From positions 2,728,001 through 2,792,000 of the forward strand of contig OZ038458.1 in NCBI GenBank assembly GCA_964036195.1: a stretch of DNA of 64,000 nucleotides, read 5' to 3'. The stretch's first letter is position 1. Every line of letters starts with the position of its first letter. The position numbers and the translations under genes are program-made. A model generated the notes under the pieces. It was not told the DNA's origin, made no database searches, and saw nothing but the letters and a program-made list of their open reading frames with translations. This document shows positions 1 through 12,266 of the stretch, piece by piece. The stretch comes from Sphaerolaimus hirsutus. Lineage: Eukaryota; Nematoda; Chromadorea; Monhysterida; Sphaerolaimidae.

Positions 1-299
1 CAACAACATTTTTTCGATCAAAAAAAGCGAACCGACAACGTCAAATTTTTCAAATGCTTATAACTCTGGAACAAAAAGGCCGATTTATCTGAAATTTGGC
101 ATGTGAGTGCACCTAACTAGTGAGTATACTGACCTGTTTTTTTCTCGCAGATATGGAACTTTATTCTGGATTTATGGAACTTTTTCACTTTTTGATTTGT
201 CGGCACAGTTTGCAGTGTAAACGCCGCTTTACCAAAATGGTCGAGCATTTCATGTTGGTAAACTAATGTGTGTGTAGGCAGCAATATATTCTAGAAAAG

Positions 300-560
300 C
301 TACCGTATTTGCTTGAATAATTCCCCTGGGGCCTGGGGGATTGTCTTTTGTCAGACTTTTTGAGGGGGGAACTATTCAAGGGGAGGAATTATTATTTCGT
401 TAAAAATGTTGAGCATGTTGAATTATTATTCAACTCATTCGATAAAATATTATTTATTAACACATTTACATGCCAGTTTTGTTCAAATTGGACATAACAA
501 ATATCATATGGCTTACTGGGGGAATTATTCAAGGAGGGAATTCAAGCAAATACGGTATTT
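300..560. mobile_element. Poly-C/poly-G MITE, TTGCTTGAATAA subtype
   Basis: CTACCGTATTTGCTTGAATA at the left and TTCAAGCAAATACGGTA at the right. The same subtype recurs at 21297-21540, 16495-16775 and, interrupted, from 29150. Confidence 0.7.
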
Positions 561-761
561 TTGAACAGTTACTTTGAATCTTTCTATAACCACGATAGAG
601 AGTTTAGGATCGTATAATCAATGTTCAACTGCGTATTTATACAAACACCTATATTTATGTTGTCAATTATTCAGTCCCTCAGCACAGTAGTGAAAAAAAT
701 CATTACTACTGGGCATTTTAAATTTTACAGCAACCGCATTTTGAACTCCAACAAAACATAC

Positions 762-873
762 CTAGAATATCGTGGCTGGGCGCGGACGTGGTAACATACT
801 CTTTGCTGCGGTCCAGTGCGTTGTCGCGGACGTAAATCGCCACGCCGTAGCCCACCAGGCGGGACGAGTGCGC
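762..873 (-). CDS. EEP gene A1 exon 5
   Basis: Bounded by ACGCAG|GCG and CTAG|GTATGT. Encodes GYGVAIYVRDNALD, the same protein as the A2 exon despite three silent changes. Confidence 0.65.
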
Positions 874-3536
874 CTGCGTGCACATTTGTGGCGACTAGAA
901 TTATTGGTAAAATAACTGTAGCTTTCAACAATGTAAAATCCAACTTCCAAATTTTGAGTGTTTTTAGTCTAGTGAGCTACCGTATTTACTCGAAATACCC
1001 CCAGGGGGTTTATTTTTTATAGTGGAGATTTTGAAGGAGGGGGGGGTATTTTTGCCAGATTTTGTTTTAACTCCTGGTACTTATTTGTTGCTTGTAACTA
1101 GGGTGTCAACTTTCCGTTTTCCGTTTTCCGTTTCCGCTTTCCGCAGCCAAATTTTTTTCCGTTTCCGTTTTCCGGCTGCTAAATTTTTTTTCCGTTTCCG
1201 TTTTTCCGGCTCATTTTCCGTTTTCCGGCTAAATTTTTGGTTTTTCCGCCTTTTTTCCGTTTTCCGGTTCAATTATCTGTTTTTCCAGCTTTTTTCACTT
1301 TCCAGCTCAATTTTTTGTTTTCTGTTTCAGCCAAACTGGTAAACATGCATGCAGGCTCTTAATTATGTGAATTTTGCCCATTTTTAGCAAAATTTCTGCA
1401 AATTTTTTTCCGTTTCCGGCAACATTTCAGCAAATTATTTCCGTTTCCGGCATATATTTGGCAAATTTTTCCGTTTCCGTTTCTGTTTTCCGGCCTTTCA
1501 TTTTTCCGTTTTCCGTTTTCTGGCAAGTGCAAAAAATTTTCCGTTTCCGTTTCCGTTTTCCGGCAAGTGCAAAAATTTTTCCGTTTCTGTTTCCGTTTTC
1601 CACCAAAAAGTTTTTGTTGACACCCTACTTGTAACGTACACCCCCGTTCACCATGGTTGGCACCATTGAGATATTTTCAGAAAACAATTCATAACTGCAC
1701 TATACAGGATTGTATTTGGTCAAGTGGGGTATCCCCTTGTAGGGCAATTCAAGCCCTACAAGTGCATATAGGGCACAACTGATTATCTCTTCTCTAGGGC
1801 ATTTCATGGGCCAAATAAATCCTTTTATTCATTTAAAGCTGATCACCTTGGTTGGCACCCTTAGTGCTTTTTGGTCTTGAATCCTGATTTCCAAGGCTGC
1901 ATTCTGCAACAAATGCCAGATTTAAATGAATAAAAGGATTTATTTGGCCCATGAAATGCCCTAGAGAAGAGATAATCAGTTGTGCCCTATATGCACTTGT
2001 ACGGCTTGAATTGCCCTACAAGGGGATACCCCACTTGGCCAAATACAATTCTGTATAGCAAAGTTATGAATTGTTTTCTGAAAATATCTCAATGGTGCCA
2101 ACCATGGTGAACGGGGGTGTATGTACGCAAGATGTAGAAAAATGCAGCAGTTACCACCATGTGTAACAGTCTATACACTGATATACCTAAGTATGCAGAT
2201 GGTATAAACCCAGATCTAACGTAACACAGTCATTGTTTTTAACGTGTGTTCTGCCTCGCCCGGATCACAAACAGCAGCTTTGTCTTTACACTTTATTTGG
2301 GGGGTATTTCGAGGTGGGTGGTTATAAATTCATATTGGTCATTTTGAGAGGGAGGGAGGGGTATTTCGAGGACAAACGCACGTCGACGTTGCATTTTACG
2401 ACGTCTGCGTAAAACGCTACAAACAACAAATTAGTACTGGGAGTTCAAAAAATTTCCGGCGAAAAAATAAGCCCCTTCCCCTCGAAATACCCCCCACTCT
2501 CGTTTAACCCCCCCCCCCCCCCCCTCAAAATCATCACTCTGAAATAATCACCCGCCCGGCGGTATTTCGAGGAAATACGGTATTTCCTTTTGAACAACCT
2601 GGGAAAAAGTGCAAACCTACTCAAGTATCCAAAATTCTTCAAGTTTCCGTGACTTGAAAAACCGACCTGCCACATGAACGCGTAGCCAGGCAGATGGTAA
2701 AATGCCAAATTTACAGCAGTCAATTTCATGGTGCCCCCATCTTCCTCCTCGTACGCGAGTTTGTGCGCTTTTGGATTCGCTTTGGACATGATTAGAATGT
2801 CGAAATTCTGCCGCACCTGTCAATTTTTTTGGTGGGGTACCGTTTGGGTATTGAAAGTATAAAAAATACTCAGAGTACTCGAATACCCAATTAGAATTTG
2901 TGCGGTCAAAGAAAATTAATAAAAAAATTTATTCATGGGATATGGTAAGTTTTTTTACAAAGTGTGCAGTCAGTGGACTATCCTTGATTTTTCATCAACT
3001 AGCATGTGCTTGTCAGTATTTCGGTGTTTACATATTTACAGAACTTTACATTTTTGTAAGAACCATTTGTAGGAACTTACTAAATTTTCAAATTACGATC
3101 AAAATTGCACAAAAGTTGTACACACGTCAGCTGACAATGACACGAAATGTCAACTGGTTCCCCCAATGTTCAGATACAAACTGTTGAATCATTTCGCAAA
3201 TGAAGCTGTACCTAGTGCTCGTGTAAATAGCTATATATGTGTGTATGTAATAATGTTACTCGTTTGTCAACAAGCTCACAATTGGGATGTGAACCAGTTG
3301 ACATTTGGTTGTATTGTCAATAAATATGAATTAGGTTCATAGGCATACTCACCAAAAACTTCCAAACTTTGAGTCTATTTTTGATGAACCCATTCACATT
3401 GACACAAGCCAATTTGATCGAACCATCAGCTGAATCCGTTCCTTTATCATCGGTGCGTTTATTTTTCGCCAGGAAACATTCACCCGAGCAGCACCAACTT
3501 TCCACTATTTGAGTGCTCCGCTTTTGTACCGCTTTC
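762..3536 (-). CDS. EEP-fold gene, copy A1, exons 3-5 only in window
   Basis: Three exons paralogous to exons 3-5 of the complete gene at 17-28 kb: 3536-3353, 2816-2667 and 873-762, with the same GT-AG boundaries and phases. Against the complete copy the 446 coding bases differ at four places, all synonymous (Ser, Val, Ile, Lys codons), while the introns differ by many indels and whole transposons. The 3' exons (6-10) must lie left of base 1. I could not find matches to exons 1 and 2 between 4060 and 17200, so this copy may use other 5' exons or have lost the Cys-rich N-terminus. Confidence 0.65.
1099..1627. mobile_element. hAT-like MITE filled with TTTCCG repeat
   Basis: TIRs TAGGGTGTCAAC...GTTGACACCCTA, with an 8-bp target duplication CTTGTAAC at 1091-1098 and 1628-1635. 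The paralogous segment A2 (about 22091) has a single CTTGTAAC and no insertion, a true empty site. The interior is a degenerate TTTCCG/CCGTTTTCC simple repeat that creates false open frames on both strands. Confidence 0.8.
1639..2119. mobile_element. TA-targeting foldback element
   Basis: Starts CACCCCCGTTCACCATGG and ends with its complement; arms of about 200 bp flank a short loop near 1840-1920. TA is duplicated at 1637-1638 and 2120-2121, and the A2 paralogue has the uninterrupted GTATGTACG. It entered only 11 bp from the hAT-like MITE. Confidence 0.8.
2667..2816 (-). CDS. EEP gene A1 exon 4
   Basis: Bounded by TGACAG|GTG and GGCAG|GTCGGT. Identical to A2 exon 4, including Lys at the usual Glu position. 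Confidence 0.65.
3353..3536 (-). CDS. EEP gene A1 exon 3
   Basis: Bounded by TTACAG|G and TTG|GTGAGT. Encodes ESWCCSGEC and CVNVNGF; one silent difference from A2. Confidence 0.65.
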
Positions 3537-3564
3537 CTGTAAATAGAATTAGTGTGGTTTTTTG

Positions 3565-3830
3565 GTAGTGATGGAATGTGCCTACACACACTAGTTTTCA
3601 CCGTGACTTCGTGTGAAAACTGAAATTTTTTCAAATGCAAATAAATGAACTCGGTTGAATGATTTAATTTAAATTAAATTTGAATTTCAATAAATGAAAG
3701 TTAAAGTTTGAAAATTTGAAAACTAAAACACATATAGCATACGATAAGAGTAGGCTGAATGTCGCCATGTGGCCATTTCAGTTTTCACACGTGTCACGGT
3801 GAAAACTAGTGTGTGTAGGGCCATTGACGC
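3565..3830. mobile_element. CACACTAGTTTTCAC foldback element, A1-specific
   Basis: TGCCTACACACACTAGTTTT at the left and GAAAACTAGTGTGTGTAGGG at the right. Absent from the A2 paralogue. A relative lies at about 36285-36470. Confidence 0.65.
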
Positions 3831-4059
3831 AATGGCGCTGGCGCCATTTGAACGCCTTTAACGGATTTATTGGCTGATGCCTGGCACGCGCTTTTCAAAT
3901 GGCGGCATGGCGTCAGCGCTTGGGAAACATTTTCGGTTCCACCCGCTGCGCCAATCAGCAGTTCACCGTGTTTCCAAATGGAATGTATAGCATGGCCATG
4001 TAAATATTGGTCTGTCGGGAAAGTTCGTGCCGTTTCAGGATCGTCGCCCATTGGATCGT

Positions 4060-5059
4060 CCTGGACGATCAGTGGGCATTCAGCCGGCGTATATAAGCTG
4101 GAATTTATCCAAGCATAAATTTTTACCACAAAATTTATTACGTAAAAGTCGATGCAGTGCTGATTTATCTCTCAATAATGTTCAAAACTCAACGTGCACG
4201 ATCCAGCGTTTCCGTGGTTTTCGATTTTTCGATGAAATTTCAATGTAAAATCGGCTGGAAACGTAAAGTAGGAGATCGGGTGGGCGCGCCAGCGCCATCC
4301 CTCGCTGCCGAGGGAGGGCGCAAGCGTCCCACCCATAATATGGTCAGAGACACCTAAATGCGGAAATTCGATAATTGAAATTAGAATAACGGCAGAATGC
4401 CATGAGCTATAATAAAACCATTTATACCGTTGGAAAGCCCGTGTCGAGAAGTACCATCTCTCCAATTTTCAGACCAATTGGTTGAGTTTCAAAAAAGTTA
4501 TTCAACATTTTCATTCTCAGGGGCTGTTCTTGTTCTTGTTGTTGTTGTTGGGATGAAAAACTTCGAAGTGTAATAACTTCTCTAAAACACAACCAATCTT
4601 CATGGGTGATGGCTCATATGAAAGAGCATATGATGCAATTTATTATTTTATAAAAAAAAATTTACAAGCTCCGCCCACTTTAGGACTGTAGTTGTTTGAA
4701 GTTTTCAAACATGAATAAATAAAAAAATTGAATACAAACAAGGGAATAAAAAAATTTTGTTGATGTGCGCAGGGACAAGGGCTTTCAAATGAGCCCAATT
4801 TCACCAATTTTGGTTAAGATTTCGAAAAGTTATTCAACTTTGCATGTTTTGTGTAAAATGCGCACGAGTGATGAAAGTGCTGCTTGATACTGTGTGGTTT
4901 TTCAAGGGTTATGATACCAAAGTGTGCCATTATGGAGTGGTACCATTTATTTTTTAATTTTAAATTAATAAATTTTTAATCATTTAAAATTTTATTTTGT
5001 TGTTTTTCTATTATATATTTTTTCAATTTTAATCTTAGTTTTTCACATTTAATATTTAG
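4060..5059. other. Non-coding interval
   Basis: Right of block A1. I see no supported exon. Base composition falls steadily into the AT-rich array. Confidence 0.5.
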
Positions 5060-6330
5060 ATTGTTAATGTAATTTTATTTGTATAAAAAATTGTTGATTT
5101 TTGTTTGAAAATATAAAAAACAAATTATTTTATATTATATTTTTATATCTTCATAGCTTTATATCTTTAAATCATTTTAAATTATTTGCTTTTTAATTTT
5201 ATTCTTATCTACATTATTTTTATAATTTTATTTATATTAAAATCAAAATAGATTATTTTTATATTTTAATTTACTTTGTGTAATATTTTTTTATTTGGGT
5301 AAGTTTTTTATTATTTTGATTTTAGGTTAAATTTATTTGTAAAAAAATGGAAACAATAGATTTTTTTAAATAAAAAGAAATAAATAATTTTTCTTATGTT
5401 TTTATATCTTTATAGCTTTATATCTTTATATCATTTTAAATTATTGGCTTTTTAATTTTATCCTTATCTACTTTATTTTTTATATTTTTTTAATATTAAA
5501 ATCAAAATAGATTATTTTTATATTTTAATTTAATTTTTGTAAATTTGTTTTATTTTGGTAAGTTTTTTATTATTTTGATTTTAGGTTAAATTTATTTGTA
5601 TAAAAATGGAAACAATTGATTTTTTTTAAATAAGAATAAATAAATAAATTTTTTTATAGCTTTATATCTTTATATCATTCTAAATTATTTGCTTTTTAAT
5701 TTTATTCTTATCTACATTATTATTTTCATTTATTTATATTAAAAACAAAATAGATTATTTCTTTATTTTAATTTAATTTTTGTAGTATTTTTTATTTCGG
5801 TAAGTTTTTTCATTATTTTGATTTTAGGTTTAATTTATTTGTATAAAAAATGGAAACAATTGATTTTTTTGAAAAGTGAAATAATTCTTTTTTATATCTT
5901 TATAGCTTTTTATCATTTTAAATTATTCACTTTTCAATTTTATTCTTATCTACTTTATTTTTATAATTTAATTTTTCAATTTAATAAATTATGTTTATAT
6001 TAAAATTTAATTTTTGTAATATTTTTATTTTGGTTGGTCTTTATTATTTTGATTTTGGTTTGAATTTATTTGTATTTCCAAAAAGGAAAAAAAAAATTTT
6101 TTGTTTGAAAATTGAAATAAATAAATATTTGTATTAATTATATTTTAGCTTTTTATCATTTCAAGTTATTTGCTTTTTAATTTTATTCGTATCTACTTTT
6201 TTATAATTTAATTTACATTAAAATCAAAATAAATGAATTATATAAAAATAAAATTTTTGTAAAAAAATTTATTTCGGTTTTTTATTTATTTAGATTTCAG
6301 TTTAAATTACATTTTTATAATTTTATTTGT
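5060..6330. repeat. AT-rich tandem repeat, period about 225-260 bp
   Basis: Recurring landmarks ATTTTAGGTTAAATTTATTT (near 5320, 5580, 5825, variant near 6050) and TATAGCTTTATATC (near 5150, 5410, 5655, 5900). About five diverged units, probably a local satellite array. No coding potential. Confidence 0.7.
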
Positions 6331-6529
6331 ATTCCTATTTTTTTAAACACAATTTCTGATTGGTGTTAAATTTATTATTATTGATTATTGATTTTATTTA
6401 TTTTACTTTAATTTTTTTGTTTTGTTTTTGTTTAAATTTTACATTACACTCTAGTTGCTGGCGTATTATAAAAATTTGGTAATGTTATTTATCTTAATTA
6501 CGATAGCTTTCACATCATGTACTCACATT

Positions 6530-6729
6530 NNNNNNNNNNNNNNNNNNNNNNNNNNNNNNNNNNNNNNNNNNNNNNNNNNNNNNNNNNNNNNNNNNNNNNN
6601 NNNNNNNNNNNNNNNNNNNNNNNNNNNNNNNNNNNNNNNNNNNNNNNNNNNNNNNNNNNNNNNNNNNNNNNNNNNNNNNNNNNNNNNNNNNNNNNNNNNN
6701 NNNNNNNNNNNNNNNNNNNNNNNNNNNNN
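6530..6729. other. Assembly gap, 200 N
   Basis: Exactly 200 N. The bases after it belong to the interior of a poly-C/poly-G MITE. Confidence 0.99.
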
Positions 6730-6779
6730 ATAAATGGCAGTTTTTGTTGCATTTTTCGACGTCTGCGTACGTTTCAGAC

Positions 6780-6939
6780 GACAATTTCGTACTTGGTTTT
6801 CAAAAATTTTCTTGTGAAATAATAACCCCCCCCCCCCCTCGAAATACCCCCCCCCCCCTCGTTTAACCCCCCCCCCCCCCCCTTTCGGGACCACTATGAA
6901 ACAATCACCCCCCGGGGGGTATTTCGAGGAAATACGGTA
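6780..6939. mobile_element. Poly-C/poly-G MITE beside a gap
   Basis: The right end GAGGAAATACGGTA and several C-runs are present; the left arm is lost in the 6530-6729 gap. Confidence 0.65.
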
Positions 6940-7505
6940 AATACTTCTAGCGCACTTAACGATGGCCAAACTTTGGGAAAAAGTGTTTCAATTTTTTCTT
7001 TTTTCTTCTGAAATGACTTTTTGAATTGTTTTCCAGTCAATTTTTTTGAATTTTCAAATATTTTAAATCTCTTCAAAGCTACTTTCAAACCTACAAAACT
7101 ATTAAAATTTTGTATTTTTTTTCATTAAATTATTGCATTTTTGAATTTATACACTATATTATTGTATTGTTGAATGTAGTTCAGGTATACAAACTTTTTT
7201 TGGTTTTGAAGTGTTTTTGTGTTGGTGAAATATGAATTAAGAACTTCAAACTAAATCAAAAATTTGAAACAGTTCTTTGAACAATTTGAAACTTTCAAAA
7301 AGTACGCGAGTAAGTGAACGTCAACTTATTTACGCAGTACGCGTTTACGCGTATTTTTCGAGTAAACGTGAATACGTTTTAACAACTATGGTACAATAAC
7401 ACACTTGTGAATGTCACAGTGTGACAGTGAAATTTCTGACACCAAAAATGTAGCTTGTGACGTTCACAAGCACCCAAGCACTCAGGCCGCTTATGCAACA
7501 TAAGC

Positions 7506-7815
7506 AGGGTTGGCAAAATCTCAGAAAAAATAAAAACAAAATGGAAAATTGAAGAATAAAATAGAATAAATTTAAATTAAACATGAATAAAATTAAAATT
7601 AAATACTATTTTTATACAATTTTACTACAATTATAGTAAAAAGAATTTCACTAAAATCAATCCTGGTCATGAACTAAAATAAAAAAAATATAAAAAAAAT
7701 GGAAAATTGAAGAATAAAATAAAAATAAAATGGAAAATTGAAGAATACAATAAAAATAAATACAATTTTCTATACAAATTTACTACAATTTCAGTTAAAC
7801 GAATTTTACTAAAAT
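7506..7815. repeat. CAGGGTTGGCAAAATCTCAG-family repeat
   Basis: Begins GGGTTGGCAAAATCTCAG followed by AT-rich AAAATGGAAAATTGAAGAAT units. Inverted relatives lie at about 42120-42292 (block B1) and 62980-63136 (block B2). Confidence 0.6.
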
Positions 7816-8383
7816 CACCCGGAATATAAGCAATAGTCAAGTCAATCTTAATCTTTGTTTAAGTGAACCTTGAGCAATCTTTTAATATCAGATCATCAAT
7901 TTGATATTTAACACCGATTTGAATGCTTTGAATGTTCTCACCATCCATTTTTGATTTATTTTTGTGTTTTGGAACACACCCAACATAATTTTTACATGTC
8001 GTTCTATAGGAGGTGCCGTTCAATTGGAGGCTGCCGTTTTATTGTCTTCGTGAGTGCAAAAACGTGCCAAAACCTGCCATTCTATTGGAGGTTTCGTTCT
8101 ATTTGAAGTATGCCATTTTATTAGAAGAAATACTGTAACAATGAAAAAAACGCGATTGTGTTGTTACGAAAACCTGTTTCGTGTATGGATTCCAACGGTT
8201 TCTTTTTTCAGTTTAAAATAAGTTCTCATTTGGAACCGTGCCAAACGTAGTTGGAGTTTTGCCAATAAGTGATATTTAAATACATACATTTCGAAATGTT
8301 TTTTTTTGTTGGCGTCCATGTACAAAAAAATGGGAATCCGGGATTTGGTTGAGTCTTTCTCTTGTTTTTCTTTGTTTTGATAG

Positions 8384-8722
8384 TGGTCTGCGGAAAATCT
8401 CTTCGCGAAGCAATTTAGCTGTGGAATATTGAGATTATTTTCGGTCGGAATAGAAGATTTGCCTGCCTACGCCCTGATTGCAATAATTATTATCGTGAGT
8501 TTTAGTTTTACTTTCAGTTTCACTTACATTTTACCTAGTTTAATTTTTCTCCTTGGCACATGGCCAACTAACTTTGACCCGCGCGGCCATTGTTTTTTTC
8601 AGCGTGTTTGTTGCACGCAGAAATTTGCGGTGCCATTTCGCTATGCTACAACCGCGCCTACGCCTGACGCGGACTATGGCAGCCGAATTTTTCCGAGGAT
8701 AACTTTACCGCTTTTATTTCCG
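8384..8722 (+). CDS. Candidate two-exon fragment
   Basis: 8384-8494 (acceptor TTTTGATAG|, donor |GTGAGT; VGIEDLPAYALIAIIII) and 8603-8722 (acceptor TTTTTTTCAG|, donor |GTTTGT; VPFRYATTAPTPDADYGSR). Both are phase 0 and join cleanly. No family recognised; the intervening 108 bp is also open, so chance is possible. Confidence 0.25.
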
Positions 8723-10254
8723 GTTTGTTGGGATTTTTTGCCATTATTTTGCGTCTTGATTCTTTTCGTCGCTCTAAACGTGCCGTTTTTTGGTGAAGTG
8801 CCAGTTGGTGCATTTTTGCAAAGTGTGGCTCCCCTATAGTTTGGGTTGTATGCGTAATGGGCCATGAAATGTGAAATATTTTCTCGGTCATTTTGATATG
8901 TCGTATATTGTCGCAAACCGGATTTGTATAAACTTTTCTTTCCGGCGGAGGTAGGCAAGATTTTGACCCTCCGGGGGTTAGATAGATAGCTGACAAAATT
9001 TCGATGTATAGAAGGGAAAAAGAGGAAAATCGCCAAAAGTAGATAGTAGCCAAAAAACTTTACCTCCGTGTGAGATAATATTTAGCTAAGCGGCCTCTGG
9101 GAAAGATAGATAGCTGGGCGGCTTGGGGGTTTCCCCTGCCCCAACCCACCCTTTCTATCGGTTAGCCGTTGCAAAAATGTCACGTTACCGTCTCAGAATA
9201 GAGCGGGCTTAGAATTTAGAATCTGTGGTCCATTTCGTCATGCACGCTTTTTGTTCCAGCTGGCCACAAAAGCTACTGCTGCCGTCAGGCCTTTCAACCC
9301 TGCGATTTTACGGCTTTAGCGACCGCTGTGTTTTGGTAGGTTTTTACTGTGACGTGATTTAAGTGCCCTATGGTCCTGGCAATTTTGGGTTTACATTACC
9401 CCCTATGTCAGGCAGCTTTCTGTGTTTAATTTACCCCCTGTGTCCAGGGGTCTCCTGGGGGGGGGTCTCCCCAAATCCGCCAGCTATATATCTATCCGTG
9501 GAGGGAATCTACGATCAAACCCTTAAAACTACTTTTAACCTGTTTTTAGCGACTGTTTCCACTTTCTGCCTTCTGTGCACTGAAAAAGCTTATATATTTT
9601 GCCCCCCGAGCCCCTCCCAACCCCCCCCCCCCCCCCAGTAAAAATGTTCAACGAAGGAGCGATTTGCTATTTATCCTGCCCCCGCTAGGTCCAAAATCTT
9701 GTTTTTTTTCGCACTGTAGTAAGTATTTTGCGACTTGTTTGCCATAGCTTTGATTAGAGTAAATACCTGCGAGGTAAAACACACCAATAAATGCCTATTA
9801 AGTAGTGCCTATTAAGTGGTGCGTGGAAATCAAGTGTTTTGTAGATTTGGACCCCCGCGGGGGTTCATATAGATAGCAAATCGCTCCGCCGGAGGGATAG
9901 ATAGCTGAAAAAATAATTTTTTTTGGGGGGTGGGGTTGGCGGGGGTTCAAAATATAGGCATAGAAGGGAGGAAAAGGAGAAAAATCGTCAAAAGTAGGTG
10001 AAAATAGCTAAAAATGGGTATATAGGGACATACAGTACTCAAAATAGCTGAAAATAGGCAGTTAGACGCATGAACTAGTGATTTTGGAGGTTGAAATCTA
10101 TATAAAGGTACGAAAAATAGCGATTTTGAGTGAAAATTGGAGTATAGTTTCTCAAAAATCGCTCCAGATAGGTAGATAGCTGGCCGATTTGGGGGGGGGG
10201 GGTTAGGGGATAGTAGCCCAAAATTTTGCCTCCGGGATAGATAGCTGAGCGGGC

Positions 10255-11283
10255 AAGGCTCGAAACTTGATTTTTTTTCAAACTCTAGTTCGAGTCAACA
10301 CCCTAAAAATTTTTCCGGTCGAGTCGGCAAGTCGAGTTCTGTGAGTCAGTGAAAAGTCGAGTCAGGCAAACAAACTCGAGTCAGTCAGATGCGTTACTTT
10401 TTGGTATGACCCTTGCAGAAATTTAAGATGCTGGTTTCTCTACCTATGTTCCGCATGTACTTAATGAAGTCTAAATGCCAACAGTTTATTTTACTATCAA
10501 AGTAAAGTGAACATATCACTTACATGTTCAGTTTCTTGATGTTGCCACAAATAAAGTTGCAAAAATAACATTTTTATCACTAAGCTGGTATTATCTTTTA
10601 ATGATCTGGTTTTTATAATAAAACACAATGTTTTTTTAAAGAAAAACCATTGAAAAATCCAATCTGTAAACCACCTGGCAAATTACATGTAAAGCCAATG
10701 GCAATGGTTGGAAAGCAACTTCCCTTGTCAGAAACAATGATTTATATTCACAAAAGATGGGGGCACTTATCATATGTAAATTATCAGCTACAACCTGGGA
10801 TTCACCAGGTTTGAAAAGGAGTGTCTATTTACCCTCTGTAATGGTGAATGAATGGTGGGAGCTCGCTTACCACACACACAAATTAAACCTAGACAAACGG
10901 ATTCATGCTATTACACTGGCTACATCATAGGCACCACAACATGGCATGAGTGGCAATAAGAAACTTGAGTTTCACATCATTCAATACATATGGCTTCATT
11001 CAATACATATGCCAAGCCAATCAATGATATATCATGCATCTGGTGTGGAAATGTGCACTCGTGCGCAAAATTTTTGAAAAATATGTCAAAAAATTCATAT
11101 CAAAATTGAAATTTTTTGACATTATTCAATTGGAACCCCAACTCGAAATTTGCCAAAATTTTGAAATTTGAGTCAGGCAAAAACCTCCAGTATAGAGTCA
11201 GGGCTATATTTTTCCAGCCGAGACGAGTCGGTACCCTATTTTACCTCGAGTCCAAGTCGAGTCGAGTCCAGTTCGAGCCCTAT
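10255..11283. mobile_element. hAT-like element inside a GATAGATAGCTG repeat
   Basis: Ends AAGGCTCGAA and TTCGAGCCCTAT; flanks GAGCGGGC (10247-10254) and GAGCAGGC (11284-11291) differ at one base. The interior ends are GAGTCGAGTC-type repeats. It splits an older GATAGATAGCTG-family element. Confidence 0.55.
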
Positions 11284-11456
11284 GAGCAGGCATTTGGGAT
11301 AGATAGATAGCTGGCGGATTTTTTTTGGGGGGGTAACCCCCCAACCCCCCTACTAAACCCCTGGTGGTAATGTTTTCTGTTTTGCAACCAGAGCCCCTGT
11401 CAATTCCTTGAAAGCCTATTCCAAACTGTTTCTCACAAAAACTTATCCCGCCGCAG

Positions 11457-11514
11457 CTGGCAGTGGTTGAAGTGATTGGTGCTGAGTCTTGGCACCCGTC
11501 CAACTTGCGGGCAG
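11457..11514 (+). CDS. Candidate 58-bp exon, first of a homologous pair
   Basis: Bounded by CCGCAG| and |GTTTTC. Encodes VIGAESWHPSN. About 78% identical over exactly 58 bp to 12812-12869, with similarity stopping at both AG and GT edges, as expected of duplicated exons. No other exon of the gene is established. Confidence 0.3.
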
Positions 11515-11858
11515 GTTTTCCCTGTGCCTGTGCCGCTGTTCTGCGCTGCGTTAAATGAGTACCTTTGTTTGCGATGGTTTGTTTGAGGGTTGTTTTGTGC
11601 GCTTTGGATATTTTAGACCGGAGTGGTGGGTATTAGGGATTGAAATAAGATTTCTTGTTTGGTGATCCAAATGATGTTTTGTGACAGCTTGGATTTAGCT
11701 TGGCCAGATATATAGCTTGAACATAGCTTGGCGAGATGAATGATAATGATAGGAGGGATGAATAGCTCGCAATTCTCGGCCAAAAGTATGTAGGTAATCG
11801 AATTGAATCGGTATTGAATTCCTCTTGCATCGGTGTAGTAGTTGACAGAATCTTAAAG

Positions 11859-12266
11859 CCATATTTACACTGTATTTTGAGCCGACAAAGGAGAAGTACA
11901 AAAGTTCCATATTTCCGAAATTAAGTTCCAAATCTGAAACAAAAAGCAGTGAAGTATACTTGCTAGTTGTACTCACATGCCAATTTGACGATAATTCGTG
12001 CATTTCATTCAAGTTTGAAAACGAATTTCAGTTGTCGGTTCGGCTTCAAAACAAAAGCCTTCATTCAAACAAACATTCAAACAAACAACAAACAAAAGGA
12101 ATTCATTTTCAAATGCCTAAAAGTCTAGAACGACGGGCTCAAATTGTCTGCAAATCGGCATGTGTGTAGGCATAACTAGTGAGCACACTTCACTGCCTTT
12201 TCTTGCAGATATGGAACTTTTTCTCATATTTTTTTTTGTCGGCACACGAAACCGTGTAAACACTGT
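11859..12266. mobile_element. TIR element, GTGTAAACACTG ends
   Basis: Left TTTACACTGTATTTTGAGCC and right GGCACACGAAACCGTGTAAA are inverted. The right half resembles 1-225 (shared TTTCTTGCAGATATGGAACT-like block), so the window begins inside another copy. Confidence 0.55.

Larger units (their letters stand above)
980..2580. mobile_element. Poly-C/poly-G MITE, split by two later insertions
   Basis: Ends TACCGTATTTACTCGAAATA and GGTATTTCGAGGAAATACGG with TA at both edges. Its intact counterpart in A2 is 600 bp. Here two younger elements (1099-1627, 1639-2119) are nested inside it. Confidence 0.75.
225..4050. repeat. Segmental duplication block A1
   Basis: Homologous to 21220-26065 in the same orientation, offset about 21 kb. 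Shared parts include the 300-560 element, EEP exons 3-5, and a TAGTGATGG/GGCGCC element near the right end. The copies differ mainly by transposon insertions: two extra elements here at 1099-2119 and two extra 1.15-kb hAT elements in A2. Confidence 0.85.

Noticed and set aside
1022-1634. Phe/Arg/Ser-rich open frames
   Set aside because: Translation of the degenerate TTTCCG repeat inside a hAT-like MITE.
6455-6969. Open frames spanning the N run
   Set aside because: They exist only because N codons contain no stops.
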